Below the pieces are notes generated by a model. It worked only from the letters and a program-made list of their open reading frames with translations, was not told the DNA's origin and did no database searches. A stretch of 64,000 nucleotides of DNA, taken from contig JAAFIG010000006.1 in assembly GCA_013298595.1 (NCBI GenBank), positions 96,503 to 160,502 on the forward strand, read 5' to 3'. The position numbers were made by a program, and so were the translations under genes. Of this stretch, positions 44,763 to 54,462 are shown piece after piece. This stretch comes from Deinococcales bacterium. Lineage in GTDB: Bacteria > Deinococcota > Deinococci > Deinococcales > JAAFIG01. The first letter of the stretch is position 1. Every line of letters starts with the position of its first letter.

Positions 44763-45725
44763 TTACATTCCAAAATCCCCAGTAAAGTCCCGCCAAACAC
44801 TATGAATATGTGTTCCCGAATTTCTTGAATTATCAAACTCGAGCAAAAAATCATTGCCTTGCAAACGATAATACTGTGGGTTTCGCGGCTCGAAACTGCC
44901 CGCCCAAGCAAAGCGAATACTGTTAAACCCTTTTTGTAATCGCTCGAGCAACGGCTTACCAACCGCTTCGGGCAAAGTGCCAAGGTAAATGCGTAGAATC
45001 TCGAGGGCTAAATTTTGTTGGGCGCTACTCAAGGCAGACATTTCAATACCAAGCGTTGGCAAAGGCTTCACTTGCACAGCATTCTGCGTGATGTGCTGAG
45101 TTAAACTTTCTGTTTGAAACACCGCGATTTTTCGTTGCTCTGGTTTTAAGGAACGCACCAATTCCCTTGCCGCATCTTCTTCGCGTGGCATGGCACGAAA
45201 TTTAGCATCGGTTTCGGTTGGGTACGAACCCAGAAAAAATGGGGTAAGAAAAAGGCTCGTACCTTTGATTGTAAAGTGCCTCGAGAGATGATGCCCTTCT
45301 ATTCGCCAACCCCACGCAGCACTGCTCGGTGTGCCAAAGATCGAAACATAATACAAACCATCATCTGACCCAAGCTCGAGTTGCAAAGCAATAATTGCCA
45401 CAGCTTGTTTGTAACCCGCTTCGGATAAACTGGTACGCAAAAGCGCTAAAGCAAGTGTGCGACTTTCGGAACTCATGTCACGTAGCGCCAAGCCATTACG
45501 AGGCACCGCACTGGGTGTTGTCCAATGCCAACGGGTGCGCTCGGCATTAGCAAAAGCGAAACTGGCTTGGTTGCGTCCAGCGCTACTGAGCGAAGCCAAG
45601 AAGCGCGTTGCAGCTTGTGCCATATCGGTGGCTAAACCCTGCGTTGTTTGTGCTTGGGTGTTTGAACCCAGCAAAGCTGTACTTGCACCAAGAGCGGCAA
45701 TCCTAAGAAACGTTTGACGATTCAT
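44763..45725 (-). CDS. DUF3500 exported protein
   Basis: This 320-residue protein has the signal peptide MNRQTFLRIAALGASTALL ending near residue 25. The mature domain matches DUF3500, with blocks RTRWHWTTP, RNGLALRDMS, GLYYVSIFGTPSSAAWGWRIEGHHLS, SRNSGTHIHSVWRDFTGDFG. The conserved His residues in GHHLS and HIHSVWRD may bind metal. The function is unknown; the family is exported. The start at 45725 has GGAGG upstream. An upstream frame of 50 codons lacks a ribosome-binding site and is not used. Confidence 0.85.
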   Translation of the reverse strand: MNRQTFLRIAALGASTALLGSNTQAQTTQGLATDMAQAATRFLASLSSAGRNQASFAFANAERTRWHWTTPSAVPRNGLALRDMSSESRTLALALLRTSLSEAGYKQAVAIIALQLELGSDDGLYYVSIFGTPSSAAWGWRIEGHHLSRHFTIKGTSLFLTPFFLGSYPTETDAKFRAMPREEDAARELVRSLKPEQRKIAVFQTESLTQHITQNAVQVKPLPTLGIEMSALSSAQQNLALEILRIYLGTLPEAVGKPLLERLQKGFNSIRFAWAGSFEPRNPQYYRLQGNDFLLEFDNSRNSGTHIHSVWRDFTGDFGM

Positions 45726-46178
45726 GATTTCCTCCGTTTGCTTAAACGTTAGCAAGCTCGAGTGAATAAATGATGCAGCTGTGCTGGTATATTCTTTCGG
45801 TGTTTGTATGTTCCATTTTACTACCGCTTGTGCGAAATAATATTTGACAAACAAACCAGTACCATGACTAAGCACAAGCCAAAATAGTAAGAAAATTGCT
45901 GAAGCTTTGTTTTAGAAGCAGATAAATTAGAATATAGTCGAATCTGGGTATTCTTCGATGAAGCTTTATTTCACATTTGTACTTTACAAGACTCGGGCGA
46001 TAAGCGTTTCAATTGACAATGAAAAACTCATTGATTTTATGTGCAGCCATAATCGGGATATACAAGTCCACACATTAAAATATAATTTATGCTAAATTGT
46101 CTCATAGTATAATCTAGACTAATTCTATGTTTTTTACATAGAATTATATTGATTCTTTGAAAGGAGCGAGAACAAATC
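45726..46178. other. 453-base divergent intergenic region
   Basis: The region is AT-rich and almost free of CTCGAG (one copy at about 45755). It holds the probable promoter and operator of the ImmA gene (46108-46145), and TTGACA at 46013-46018. I see no gene and no RNA I can name. Confidence 0.5.
46108..46145 (+). promoter_or_regulatory. TATAAT and perfect 10-base inverted repeat upstream of the ImmA gene
   Basis: A consensus -10 TATAAT (46108-46113) is followed by AATTCTATGT (46121-46130), five T, and ACATAGAATT (46136-46145), a perfect inverted repeat at the expected transcription start. A convincing -35 is missing. The site most likely binds a repressor. No helix-turn-helix gene is in this operon, so the regulator would be elsewhere. 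Confidence 0.6.
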
Positions 46179-46742
46179 ATGACTAAATTACTTGACCCAG
46201 AACGTGAAAAAATTGAAGAAAAAGCACTAAAGGTTCTCGAGACTGCCCAAGTGTTAATCTCTGAGCCGCCTATTGATTTAATGCGTGTAGCTGAATCAAT
46301 GGAGATTAAAGTGTATTCCGCGCGTTTTAATGACCCAACTATTTCTGGGCTTGTTACCACAGACCCTAGACATAATCCTGCACCTGTAGAAGCAGGCAAA
46401 ACAGCAACTGTTTTTGTGAATATGGATCAACCAGCAACACGAAGACATTTTACGGTAGCCCATGAATTAGGTCATATTGCCCTTGGTCATCACGGAACTG
46501 GAATCTTAAATAGAGCTATTGGGCATCCTTATGAACCTCAACAAGAACGTGAGGCAAATGCTTTTGCAGCAGGTTTACTCATGCCAGCTCAGCCATTCAT
46601 TTCTGCCTTATATAGACAAAACGACATTGTACGAGTTGCACTTACTTTCGGTGTTTCAGTAGAAGCAGCAACGATCAGGGCTAGTATCCTTAGTGGAAAG
46701 CTCAATTTGGATTTTGGGAATTTACAGGATGTTCGTTTGTGA
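46179..46742 (+). CDS. ImmA/IrrE-family metallo-endopeptidase
   Basis: This 187-residue zinc protease has HELGH at residues 95-99 and the third-ligand block EREANAFAAGLLMP near 123. Family members cleave repressors: ImmA acts on the ICEBs1 repressor, and Deinococcus IrrE/PprI acts on DdrO after DNA damage. This protein lacks the IrrE HTH and GAF-like domains and the usual N-terminal HTH of phage-type proteins. AAGGAG precedes the start. It ends in a GTGA overlap with the membrane-protein gene. It is likely horizontally acquired, with only one CTCGAG. Confidence 0.87.
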   Translation: MTKLLDPEREKIEEKALKVLETAQVLISEPPIDLMRVAESMEIKVYSARFNDPTISGLVTTDPRHNPAPVEAGKTATVFVNMDQPATRRHFTVAHELGHIALGHHGTGILNRAIGHPYEPQQEREANAFAAGLLMPAQPFISALYRQNDIVRVALTFGVSVEAATIRASILSGKLNLDFGNLQDVRL

Positions 46743-47380
46743 AGGATAGTCAAGATACCGAAGAAAACGCACTGCTTGAAGAGTCCGAATCTACTTCTAC
46801 AAATAGTATAGATATAATAGATCAAAGTTCTGTCGTTTTGTATGAGCAAAAACCGATAAACCTTCACGCCGCTGTCGGTTCTGAGGTTTCTGCAAGTGGT
46901 GCTTCATTTCCTGGATTTGTTGAAGGTCTCGCAGAAGCGGTGAAAGATTCAATTATCGCAAGTACTGAATTAACAAGAGCCAATGCAGAGTCAATGAAAA
47001 CAAAAGCGCTTTCCGAATACAAAGTCGCAGAAGCAACTTCAGCAAAATTACAATCAGAAGCAGCTAGAATAGATCAGGATACTCGAAAAGAAAAAATTTC
47101 TAATGACAATGTTCAAGTATCACAGCGATTATACAAATTGGTGATATGGGTTTTGCCTGTCATAGGATTTGGATTTTTAGGTTTCGATATTTACTTCATT
47201 TATTCAGGAATTGTAGAACTTGGAGTTATTCAGTTCATTCAAAATAATTGGATAATAGTGCTGTTTTTCCTAGCTGCATCAATTGCTTCAATAATACTAC
47301 CATTCGCACCTTTAGTTCAAAATTTTGCGAATGTGATAGCTAAATTAAAAAATCAGAGTAATGATGAGGATAAAAAGTAA
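46739..47380 (+). CDS. Coiled-coil protein with two C-terminal membrane helices
   Basis: This 213-residue protein starts with GTG overlapping the ImmA stop. Residues 1-60 are acidic, Ser/Glu-rich and probably disordered. Residues about 65-120 form a polar helical segment, likely coiled coil. Two membrane helices (about 131-157 and 170-195) are joined by a short loop, and the C-terminal tail is basic. I recognise no family. The N-terminus is predicted to be cytoplasmic. As the translationally coupled partner of a protease, it may be its substrate, anchor or effector. No CTCGAG occurs in this gene. Confidence 0.65.
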   Translation: MKDSQDTEENALLEESESTSTNSIDIIDQSSVVLYEQKPINLHAAVGSEVSASGASFPGFVEGLAEAVKDSIIASTELTRANAESMKTKALSEYKVAEATSAKLQSEAARIDQDTRKEKISNDNVQVSQRLYKLVIWVLPVIGFGFLGFDIYFIYSGIVELGVIQFIQNNWIIVLFFLAASIASIILPFAPLVQNFANVIAKLKNQSNDEDKK

Positions 47381-47382
47381 AA

Positions 47383-47414
47383 AACATGTCTCGAGATAAC
47401 TCTCGAGACATGTT
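47383..47414. terminator. Bidirectional intrinsic terminator with CTCGAG in both arms
   Basis: AACATGTCTCGAG and CTCGAGACATGTT (13 pairs) close a six-base loop. T-rich tracts lie on both sides, so the stem can end both the plus-strand ImmA operon and the minus-strand alpha operon. Confidence 0.88.
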
Positions 47415-47429
47415 AATTTTTACAACTGC

Positions 47430-47801
47430 TTACGCGGCTGCGATATCGTATGTGACCAATTCAATCAAGGCTAATGGTGCGCTGTCGCCTTTGCGAATTC
47501 CTGTTTTCAGAATGCGGGTGTAACCACCTGCACGGTTTGCCATAGCTGGGGCGATTTCTTCAAAGAGCTTTTTCAAAACAGCTTTGTCTTTGATGTCGGC
47601 GCTGATAATACGACGGTTGTGCAATGTGCCGCCTTTAGCGGTGGTAATCAGACTTTCGACGTATGGACGCAATTCCTTGGCTTTGGTCAAGGTTGTTTCG
47701 ATGCGTCCGTGACGGAAAAGAGCTGTGGCTTGGGCGGTGCTAAGGGCGCGACGGTGGCTCGAGGAGCGTCCTAATCGTCTGCCTGCTACTTGGTGTCTCA
47801 T
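47430..47801 (-). CDS. rplQ: 50S ribosomal protein L17
   Basis: L17 (123 residues) begins [20 protein letters not shown] and has the [20 protein letters not shown] block. It is the last gene of the alpha operon, 70 bases after rpoA and followed by the 47383 terminator. It binds 23S rRNA near the exit tunnel. Confidence 0.98.
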   Translation of the reverse strand: MRHQVAGRRLGRSSSHRRALSTAQATALFRHGRIETTLTKAKELRPYVESLITTAKGGTLHNRRIISADIKDKAVLKKLFEEIAPAMANRAGGYTRILKTGIRKGDSAPLALIELVTYDIAAA

Positions 47802-47871
47802 GGTGTTGCTCCTGTCCCATCTTTTGAGGGTGGGGTGAATGGTCGCGCTGTTAAAAGCACGTTGGGGAGTC

Positions 47872-48936
47872 TTATGGTTTTAACTCGAGTCCGCTCATGG
47901 CGAGTTGCTTCTTGATTTCATCAAGGCTGCGTTCGCCAATGCCTGGAACTTTTTTCAAGTCTTTTTCCGAAAGGCTGGTGAGTGCGGCTACACTGTCCAC
48001 GCCTTCTTCTTTCAGGCTGTGCAGGGTGCGCGTAGTTAAGCCTAATGCCTCGAGTGATAAGCCATTATCGTTGGTTTTTTCTGCCACAGGAGCAGCTGCA
48101 ACAGCAACGGCTTTAGGTGCGGCTGGGGTTTCAACAATCACAGCTTTTGGTGTTTCAATCACTTGACGCACAGGTACGATAGGAGCACTGAGTTTCTCGG
48201 CGCTCGAGAAAACCTCGAGTTGGTCGCGTAACAGTGCAACGGCTTGCTCGAGGGCGCTGTCTGGGCTGACGCTGCCGTCTGTCCAAACGCGAAGAATTAA
48301 ACGGTCAAGGTCTGTTTGTGAACCTAAACGTGCATCTTCGACGTGGTATGCGACTCGAGAAACTGGGGTGTAAACAGCATCTACAGGCATACTGTTGATG
48401 CGGTCTTTGGTGTTGTGCTTTTCCGATGGTACGTAGCCAACGCCTTCTTCAACGCGAACTTCCATGACCAATTTGCCACCTTTTCCGAGGGTGCAAATGT
48501 ATTGGTCTGGGTTAACGATTTCTGCGTCTGATGGCACATCGAGGTCTTTGGCAAAAATTTGTTTTGGACCTTCAGCGCGAATCGAAAGGGTTTTTGGACC
48601 TGCGGAGTGGAATTTGACAACCAATTCTTTGAGGTTGAGGATGATGTGAACCACATCTTCTGTCACACCTTGGATGGTACTAAATTCGTGCAGTACATCC
48701 TCGATGTAAACACTGGTGACAGCTGTGCCTGGAATGCTCGAGAGCAAAATGCGGCGCAGTGGGTTGCCAATGGTGACACCATAGCCACGTTGTAGCGGCT
48801 CGAGGACGAATTCGCCGTAGTTGTCGGTGGTTTTTGCGGTGAGGCGGGGTTTAAATTCCACAGTGCCTCCATGTGATTTCTCGAGGTAGGTTTCGATGTG
48901 AGAGAAAGTGCGCGTAGCTCGCACCTCGAGAGTCAT
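47872..48936 (-). CDS. rpoA: RNA polymerase alpha subunit
   Basis: This 354-residue protein has the assembly domain with [28 protein letters not shown] near residue 40. An Ala/Val/Pro-rich linker of about 40 residues spans 250-290, longer than in E. coli. The C-terminal DNA/activator-binding domain (about 295-354) contains the double helix-hairpin-helix signature [20 protein letters not shown] and [18 protein letters not shown]. An approximately 25-residue N-terminal stretch precedes the usual start of homology. Confidence 0.98.
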   Translation of the reverse strand: MTLEVRATRTFSHIETYLEKSHGGTVEFKPRLTAKTTDNYGEFVLEPLQRGYGVTIGNPLRRILLSSIPGTAVTSVYIEDVLHEFSTIQGVTEDVVHIILNLKELVVKFHSAGPKTLSIRAEGPKQIFAKDLDVPSDAEIVNPDQYICTLGKGGKLVMEVRVEEGVGYVPSEKHNTKDRINSMPVDAVYTPVSRVAYHVEDARLGSQTDLDRLILRVWTDGSVSPDSALEQAVALLRDQLEVFSSAEKLSAPIVPVRQVIETPKAVIVETPAAPKAVAVAAAPVAEKTNDNGLSLEALGLTTRTLHSLKEEGVDSVAALTSLSEKDLKKVPGIGERSLDEIKKQLAMSGLELKP

Positions 48937-49033
48937 TGGGTTGAGAGAGGGCTTAGGGTTGATCTAGCGCTGCTGATTGTTGACCTCTAGGCAGAAGTTA
49001 ACAACTTTTATCGGCTGTTGTAATACATCACCA

Positions 49034-49651
49034 TTATCGGCTGTAATACTCAACAACGAATTGTTCGTTGACTGGGATAACAACGTCTTCTCGAGCTGGT
49101 AAACGATCAAATTTACCCTCGAGTTTATCAGCATCAAACGATACCCAGTTTGGGGTGCGACGACGCTTTGAAGCTTCGGCATTTTCTTTGAAGAAGGTTA
49201 AGGATTTGCTACCTTCTTTGACAGAAATCACATCGCCTGGTTTAACACGGTAACTTGGAATAGTCACGCGTTTGCCATTGACTCGGATGTGGTCATGCCC
49301 GACAAATTGACGGGATTGACGACGAGTAGTCGCAATACCCATGCGGTAAACCACGTTATCCAAACGGCTCTCGAGCAATTGAATAAAGATGGTACCTGTT
49401 ACGCCAACGCGGTTAGCTGCTTCGCCAAACAAATTACGGAATGGTTTTTCGGACATTCCATAAATGCGGATCAGTTTTTGCTTTTCGCGCAAACGCACAC
49501 TAAAATCGCTTGGGCGACCTTTGCGGCGTTGACCGTGTTGACCTGGAGCGTATTCACGCTTGGCGAGGTATTTTGCGACCTTGTCAGAATCAAATAAATT
49601 GACTCCTTCACGGCGGCACAATTTAATTGCGGGTCCAGTATAGCGAGCCAT
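49034..49651 (-). CDS. rpsD: 30S ribosomal protein S4
   Basis: This 205-residue 16S-binding primary assembly protein has the S4 RNA-binding domain ([35 protein letters not shown]). The sequence resembles Deinococcus/Thermus S4 in detail, including [27 protein letters not shown]. It lacks the zinc Cys cluster of Thermus S4. The ATG at 49651 overlaps the rpsK stop by one base (TAATG); an ATG-like frame extending 10 codons upstream is not used. A 97-base gap separates it from rpoA. Confidence 0.98.
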   Translation of the reverse strand: MARYTGPAIKLCRREGVNLFDSDKVAKYLAKREYAPGQHGQRRKGRPSDFSVRLREKQKLIRIYGMSEKPFRNLFGEAANRVGVTGTIFIQLLESRLDNVVYRMGIATTRRQSRQFVGHDHIRVNGKRVTIPSYRVKPGDVISVKEGSKSLTFFKENAEASKRRRTPNWVSFDADKLEGKFDRLPAREDVVIPVNEQFVVEYYSR

Positions 49652-50043
49652 TACAACCTCATCTTCTTTCGCGCACGGCAACCGTTGTGTGGTACCGGAG
49701 TGTCATCCATGATTGAACGAACATCCAAGCCGCTGGCTTGAATCGCACGAATTGCTTGTTCGCGTCCAGAGCCTGTGCCGCGCACAACCACATCTACAAT
49801 GGTCATGCCCATGCCTTGGGCTTTTTTGGCAGCGTCGGCAGCAGCTAGTTGCGCGGCGTAAGGAGTGCCTTTTTTGCTGCCTTTGTAACCAATGGTGCCA
49901 CCGCTCGACCAAGCAACAGGGTTGCCTGCGCTATCGGCGATGGTCACAATGGTGTTGTTATACGAAGCATTAATGTACGCTTTGCCGCTGGGTATATTGC
50001 GGCGTTTGGCTTTTGGAGCCTTTCCTTTAGCAGGTTTCGCCAT
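49651..50043 (-). CDS. rpsK: 30S ribosomal protein S11
   Basis: This 130-residue protein has [26 protein letters not shown] and ends with [18 protein letters not shown]. It lines the mRNA-exit platform with S7. It lies two bases after rpsM and overlaps rpsD by one base. Confidence 0.98.
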   Translation of the reverse strand: MAKPAKGKAPKAKRRNIPSGKAYINASYNNTIVTIADSAGNPVAWSSGGTIGYKGSKKGTPYAAQLAAADAAKKAQGMGMTIVDVVVRGTGSGREQAIRAIQASGLDVRSIMDDTPVPHNGCRARKKMRL

Positions 50044-50045
50044 GA

Positions 50046-50542
<497 letters not shown>

Positions 50543-50682
50543 GTTTCCTCCTTCGCGCCGCCGTTATTTTTGGTTTTGCAACCTTAGCAGCGCTCGACAG
50601 CCGTAGAGCACTGTCTGAATGGACTAATTGGGGGGATAAAACAAGCTCGAGCTAAACTTCTCTCTCGAGAAAAATAATTTCT

Positions 50683-50964
50683 TTATTTGCGGTACACAAT
50701 CCGACCCTTGCTTGGATCGTACTTGCTAATCTCGAGAACCACACGGTCACCAGGCAGAATTCGGATGTAATTCATTCGCATTTTGCCAGATACGTAACTG
50801 AGTAATTCATGACCACTGTCGAGTTTAATCATGAAAGTGGTGTTGGGCAGAGCCTCGAGTACCACACCTTCGGTGCGAATGACATCTTCGGCTTTTTCTT
50901 GGCGTTTTGCGTCTTTGGCTTCGCGGGATGCGCCTGGTTTGCTGCTGCGGTTTCTTCCTGCCAT
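50683..50964 (-). CDS. infA: Translation initiation factor IF-1 with N-terminal extension
   Basis: IF-1 blocks the A site during initiation. The OB-fold core ([45 protein letters not shown]) is intact. The protein has 93 residues against the usual 72 because of a basic [24 protein letters not shown]-type extension. The start is firm: GGAGG is four bases upstream, and no start codon lies nearer the core. The 140-base gap to rpmJ is the longest in this part of the operon. Confidence 0.96.
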   Translation of the reverse strand: MAGRNRSSKPGASREAKDAKRQEKAEDVIRTEGVVLEALPNTTFMIKLDSGHELLSYVSGKMRMNYIRILPGDRVVLEISKYDPSKGRIVYRK

Positions 50965-50989
50965 TAATCCTCCGTCTTGCGGGTTATAA

Positions 50990-51030
50990 CCCCGCTTAAA
51001 CGGGGGTGTTCGTGTCCCGTGGTTACGGGT
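50990..51030 (-). promoter_or_regulatory. Paired small hairpins between map and infA
   Basis: CCCCG-(6)-CGGGG at 50990-51005 and CCCGT-(4)-ACGGG near 51016-51029 are two adjacent stems in the 115-base leader of infA. They may influence translation or mRNA processing. Neither has a T-tract. Confidence 0.3.
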
Positions 51031-51079
51031 TGAGTGAGCTTTACAATTCTGCTTGATACTGGGGCTTATATATGTCCTG

Positions 51080-51874
51080 CTATTTTTTCAACTCGCTTTT
51101 GTGCACAGGTCCCCAAGGGCTACCTTTGGGTAGCGTTAAAACTCGAGGTCCTTTTTCGGTAATAGCGATGGTGTGTTCAATTTGGGCACTTAAACTGCCA
51201 TCTTTGGTTTTGGCTGTCCATTTATCCTCAAGTACGACCACATCGGTGCGTCCTACGGTGACCATTGGCTCGAGGGCAAAAGTCATGCCGGGTTTTAAAA
51301 CAGGTCCTTTGCCGGGTTGTCCCCAGTTTGGGACTTGTGGTTCTTCGTGCATTTTACGTCCGACCCCATGTCCAACAAATTCGCGCACGACAGAGAATCC
51401 TGCCGCTTCCACGGTTTTTTGGACTGCCCAACTCACATCTCCCAAACGTCTCCCAGCTTGTGCGGCTTTGATCCCTGCCCAGAGGGCTGCATCGGTTACC
51501 TCGAGTAATTTTCTGGCAATTGGTGAAACATCGCCAACCGCATAAGACCGTGCGCTGTCCGCCACCCATCCTTTGTAATGTAAGCCAATATCAACGCTGA
51601 TAATGTCTCCGTTACGCAGTTTTTGTTGGCTTGGAATCCCGTGGACAATCACATCGTTGATACTCGAGTTAATTGTGGCAGGAAAACCGTTATAACCAAG
51701 AAAGGCAGGTCTAGCACCAAACTCGAGAATAGCACTTTCGGCAAGTTCGTTCAAGTGCTTGGTGCTCACACCTTCAGCCACCGCTTTTTCTACAATGTCA
51801 TGGACTTTGTAGAGGATTTCTCCAGCGGCTGCCATCATTTCGAGTTCGTTGGGGCGTTTATAAATAATAGACAT
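51080..51874 (-). CDS. map: Methionine aminopeptidase, type I
   Basis: This enzyme removes initiator methionine. The 264-residue pita-bread fold has the metal ligands in [18 protein letters not shown] (two Asp), [13 protein letters not shown] (His) and LEPMVTVG and [11 protein letters not shown] (two Glu). There is no N-terminal zinc or SH3 extension, so it is the bacterial type Ia. It lies nine bases after adk. Confidence 0.97.
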   Translation of the reverse strand: MSIIYKRPNELEMMAAAGEILYKVHDIVEKAVAEGVSTKHLNELAESAILEFGARPAFLGYNGFPATINSSINDVIVHGIPSQQKLRNGDIISVDIGLHYKGWVADSARSYAVGDVSPIARKLLEVTDAALWAGIKAAQAGRRLGDVSWAVQKTVEAAGFSVVREFVGHGVGRKMHEEPQVPNWGQPGKGPVLKPGMTFALEPMVTVGRTDVVVLEDKWTAKTKDGSLSAQIEHTIAITEKGPRVLTLPKGSPWGPVHKSELKK

Positions 51875-51883
51875 GATTGAAAG

Positions 51884-52444
51884 TTAAATAACTGCCCGTA
51901 GTCGGGCGTAGACTTCGTCGGTGGTACCAAGTGCATCAATGCGTTTGAGGTTGCCTCGAGGTTCGTAATAACCAATCAGTGGAGCCGTTTCGTCGCGGTA
52001 AACTTGTAAGCGTTTTTCAACCACTTCTGGGGTGTCATCAGCACGGTTTTCTTTAGCTGCCCGATCCAAAATGCGTTGTCGCAAAATTGCTTCGGGTACT
52101 TCAAACAAAGGCACACTCGAAATTGGTGCACTCAGTTCCTCAAGTAATACATCAAGGGCTTGAGCTTGGGCAATGGTGCGCGGAAAACCATCAAAGATCA
52201 CACGGATACTTTCCATTGCCGAGAGCTTATCGCGGATTAATGCCACAACAATTTCGTTCGAGACAAGGCGACCAGAGTTTTGAATCTCTTTAATTTGTTG
52301 CCCCAACTCTGTACCTCGAGCCATATGATCGCGCAACATATCACCTGTGCTCAGTTGCACTAACTCGAGTTCGCTGGCTAAATGTTTGGCTTGGGTACCT
52401 TTGCCTGCACCTGGCGGTCCTAAAAAAATAATGACTTTGTGCAT
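51884..52444 (-). CDS. adk: Adenylate kinase
   Basis: This 186-residue enzyme interconverts ATP + AMP and 2 ADP. The P-loop GPPGAGKGT is at residues 9-17, the AMP-binding segment is LSTGDMLRDHMARGTELG, and FDGFPRT is present. The LID is short, with no zinc Cys, as in Thermus/Deinococcus. It sits in the canonical secY-adk-map order. Confidence 0.97.
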   Translation of the reverse strand: MHKVIIFLGPPGAGKGTQAKHLASELELVQLSTGDMLRDHMARGTELGQQIKEIQNSGRLVSNEIVVALIRDKLSAMESIRVIFDGFPRTIAQAQALDVLLEELSAPISSVPLFEVPEAILRQRILDRAAKENRADDTPEVVEKRLQVYRDETAPLIGYYEPRGNLKRIDALGTTDEVYARLRAVI

Positions 52445-52462
52445 TGTTCTCCGAGAAAGGCT

Positions 52463-52507
52463 GTGAGCTATTTGCTTTGAGGTTTTCGCTCATAGCTTAT
52501 AGCTCAC
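52463..52507. repeat. GTGAGCTAT/ATAGCTCAC inverted repeat between secY and adk
   Basis: The 77-base spacer has a nine-base inverted repeat (52463-52471 and 52499-52507) built from GCTATRAGC-like units. Further partial units (CATAGCTTATAGC, GGCTGATAGCC) run to 52518. It resembles degenerate tandem spacer repeats and may form a stem in the mRNA. Confidence 0.4.
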
Positions 52508-52521
52508 GGCTGATAGCCTAT

Positions 52522-53850
52522 TTATTGTTGAAAGCCACCACGTCCACGGAGCTTACCTTTTTGTAGGAAGCCACCATAGTTACGAATAGCCAGTTGTGAC
52601 TCGAGTTGCTTGAGGGTATCAAGTGCTACACCAACCACGATTAACAAAGTGGTGCCTGCCAGTGGAAAGGTATTGACTTTGGTGATGTTTTGTACGACGG
52701 TTGGAATAACCGCAAGTGCTCCTAAGAACAAGGCACCCCACAATGTAATACGTCCAGAGATACGCTCGAGATGAGCTTGGGTATCTGTGCCTGGTCGTAC
52801 ACCCGGTACAAAGCCACCTTGCTCACGAAGATTCTCGGCAACACGTTTAGGATCAAAGGTGATGGTTGTATAAAAGTACGTAAAACCAATAATCAGCAGC
52901 ACTTCAACCAGTAAGCCCGTTACACCTCGAGTATTGAGGAAATCAGCAATTGATTGTGCCCAAGGAGCACTATTAAAAGCTTGTGGAATTAGTTGAATCA
53001 GTTGCAAAATCGAACTGGCAAAAATGACGGGAATCACACCAGCTGTATTGATTTTTAATGGAATAAAACTGGCATTAGCGGCACTCGAGGCAGCCCCACC
53101 AGCTCGAGCGGATATTTTACGTGCATACTGCACGGGTATTCGTCGCTCGCCTTGTTGCACCAGCACAATCAAACCAATGACAATTAAGATCATGGTAAAG
53201 AAAGCAATGACAGCAAGTAAGTCAAATTGAGTTCCCATTAAGGCAAAGGTTTGTTGGACTTCAGTTGGGAAACGGTGCACAATACCCGCAAAAATCAACA
53301 TACTTGTACCATTACCAATACCATATTCAGTGATTCGCTCACCAAGCCACATGGTAAAAGCACAACCTGCCATTTGCGTGACAACCACAACAAACATAAA
53401 GATAATAGGGTTCCAACCAACTCGAATAAAAGTGCCTTGGGACAGTAATAAATTAGCAAAGAAAATAGCTTGTACACCTGCTAAAGCAATCGCACCCATA
53501 CGAGTGTATTGATTGATGCGTTTAGAACCTTCAGGTCCTTCTTTTTGCATTTTCTCGAGAGCAGGCACAGCCGTGGTCATAATTTGCATGACAATGCTGG
53601 CAGTGATATAGGGCAGTACACCTAGTGCAAAGATCGAGAATTGCTCGAGGTTACCACCGCTGACCAAACCAAGAATGTTAAGTACCCCGCCCAAGTTTCC
53701 TTGTCCAAGGTTGTTGCTTAGGCTACTTGCATCTACACCTGGTGTTGGAATCGCTGCACCAAGTCTATACACTGCCAGTAAAGCCAGTGTAAACAGGATT
53801 TTGTAACGAAGTTCAGGGATTTTGAATGCGTCTAAGAATGCGCGCCACAT
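52522..53850 (-). CDS. secY: Preprotein translocase subunit SecY
   Basis: This is the central pore subunit of the Sec translocon, with 442 residues and ten membrane helices. It opens MWRAFLDAFKIPELRYKILFTLAL and has plug-region GVDAS and the cytoplasmic loop block GERRIPVQYARK, which contacts SecA and the ribosome. It lies after rplO in the usual spc order with a 71-base gap. Confidence 0.98.
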   Translation of the reverse strand: MWRAFLDAFKIPELRYKILFTLALLAVYRLGAAIPTPGVDASSLSNNLGQGNLGGVLNILGLVSGGNLEQFSIFALGVLPYITASIVMQIMTTAVPALEKMQKEGPEGSKRINQYTRMGAIALAGVQAIFFANLLLSQGTFIRVGWNPIIFMFVVVVTQMAGCAFTMWLGERITEYGIGNGTSMLIFAGIVHRFPTEVQQTFALMGTQFDLLAVIAFFTMILIVIGLIVLVQQGERRIPVQYARKISARAGGAASSAANASFIPLKINTAGVIPVIFASSILQLIQLIPQAFNSAPWAQSIADFLNTRGVTGLLVEVLLIIGFTYFYTTITFDPKRVAENLREQGGFVPGVRPGTDTQAHLERISGRITLWGALFLGALAVIPTVVQNITKVNTFPLAGTTLLIVVGVALDTLKQLESQLAIRNYGGFLQKGKLRGRGGFQQ

Positions 53851-53921
53851 AATTTACCTCTGATAAGCATACAATGCCGCAACCTTTTTAGGTGCGGCAT
53901 TGTGACTTAGTATTTCGAGGT

Positions 53922-54392
53922 TCACGCGCCCTCAGCAACAGCACTGGTTACGGTGATGCTGCCCCCTGCGCTTTTAACCTTTTCGATAGCGGCTTGGCTG
54001 GCATTATCAACATTGACTGTTAAAGCCACGTTCACTTCGCCTCGAGCCAATAATTTAATGGCATGGTGCACTTTTTTGATTAAGCGCTTTGCCACTAGGC
54101 TTTCGCCATTGACGACTTCGCCAGCATTAAACACATTTAAATCCGACAAATTCACAATATGGAATTGTTGTTTGTTTGGATTATTAAAACCGCGTTTAGG
54201 CAAACGACGAATCATTGGTGTTTGACCACCTTCAGCTTTGTACGAACCGCTCGAAGGAAGACTCGAGCCTGAACGACTTTGCTGACCCTTATGTCCACGT
54301 CCGGATGTTTTATCCGTTCCGCCAGGTCCACGTCCCACGCGCTTCTTGCGGTGGCGTGCTCCTGGATTGGGTTTGAGTTCATTGAGTTTCAT
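53922..54392 (-). CDS. rplO: 50S ribosomal protein L15
   Basis: This 156-residue protein begins with the Lys/Gly/Arg-rich MKLNELKPNPGARHRKKRVGRGPGG and contains the PMIRRLPKRGFNN block. It helps late 50S assembly. It is preceded by a perfect stem in the rpmD-rplO spacer. Confidence 0.97.
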   Translation of the reverse strand: MKLNELKPNPGARHRKKRVGRGPGGTDKTSGRGHKGQQSRSGSSLPSSGSYKAEGGQTPMIRRLPKRGFNNPNKQQFHIVNLSDLNVFNAGEVVNGESLVAKRLIKKVHHAIKLLARGEVNVALTVNVDNASQAAIEKVKSAGGSITVTSAVAEGA

Positions 54393-54419
54393 GAAGACCT
54401 CTCAGCTGGTAACCTCTTA

Positions 54420-54455
54420 TTTCTTGCTTCTCGTTTTCAGGCAAGAAGCAAGAAA
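54420..54455 (-). promoter_or_regulatory. Perfect 12-base hairpin between rpmD and rplO
   Basis: TTTCTTGCTTCT and AGAAGCAAGAAA pair exactly across a 12-base loop in the 70-base spacer. The minus-strand stem is not followed by a clear U-tract, so it is more likely an mRNA processing or stability element than a terminator. Confidence 0.5.
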
Positions 54456-54462
54456 CTTGTGG

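Noticed and set aside
45726-45875. 50-codon N-terminal extension of the DUF3500 protein
   Set aside because: It would place the signal peptide internally, and the GGAGG site supports 45725.
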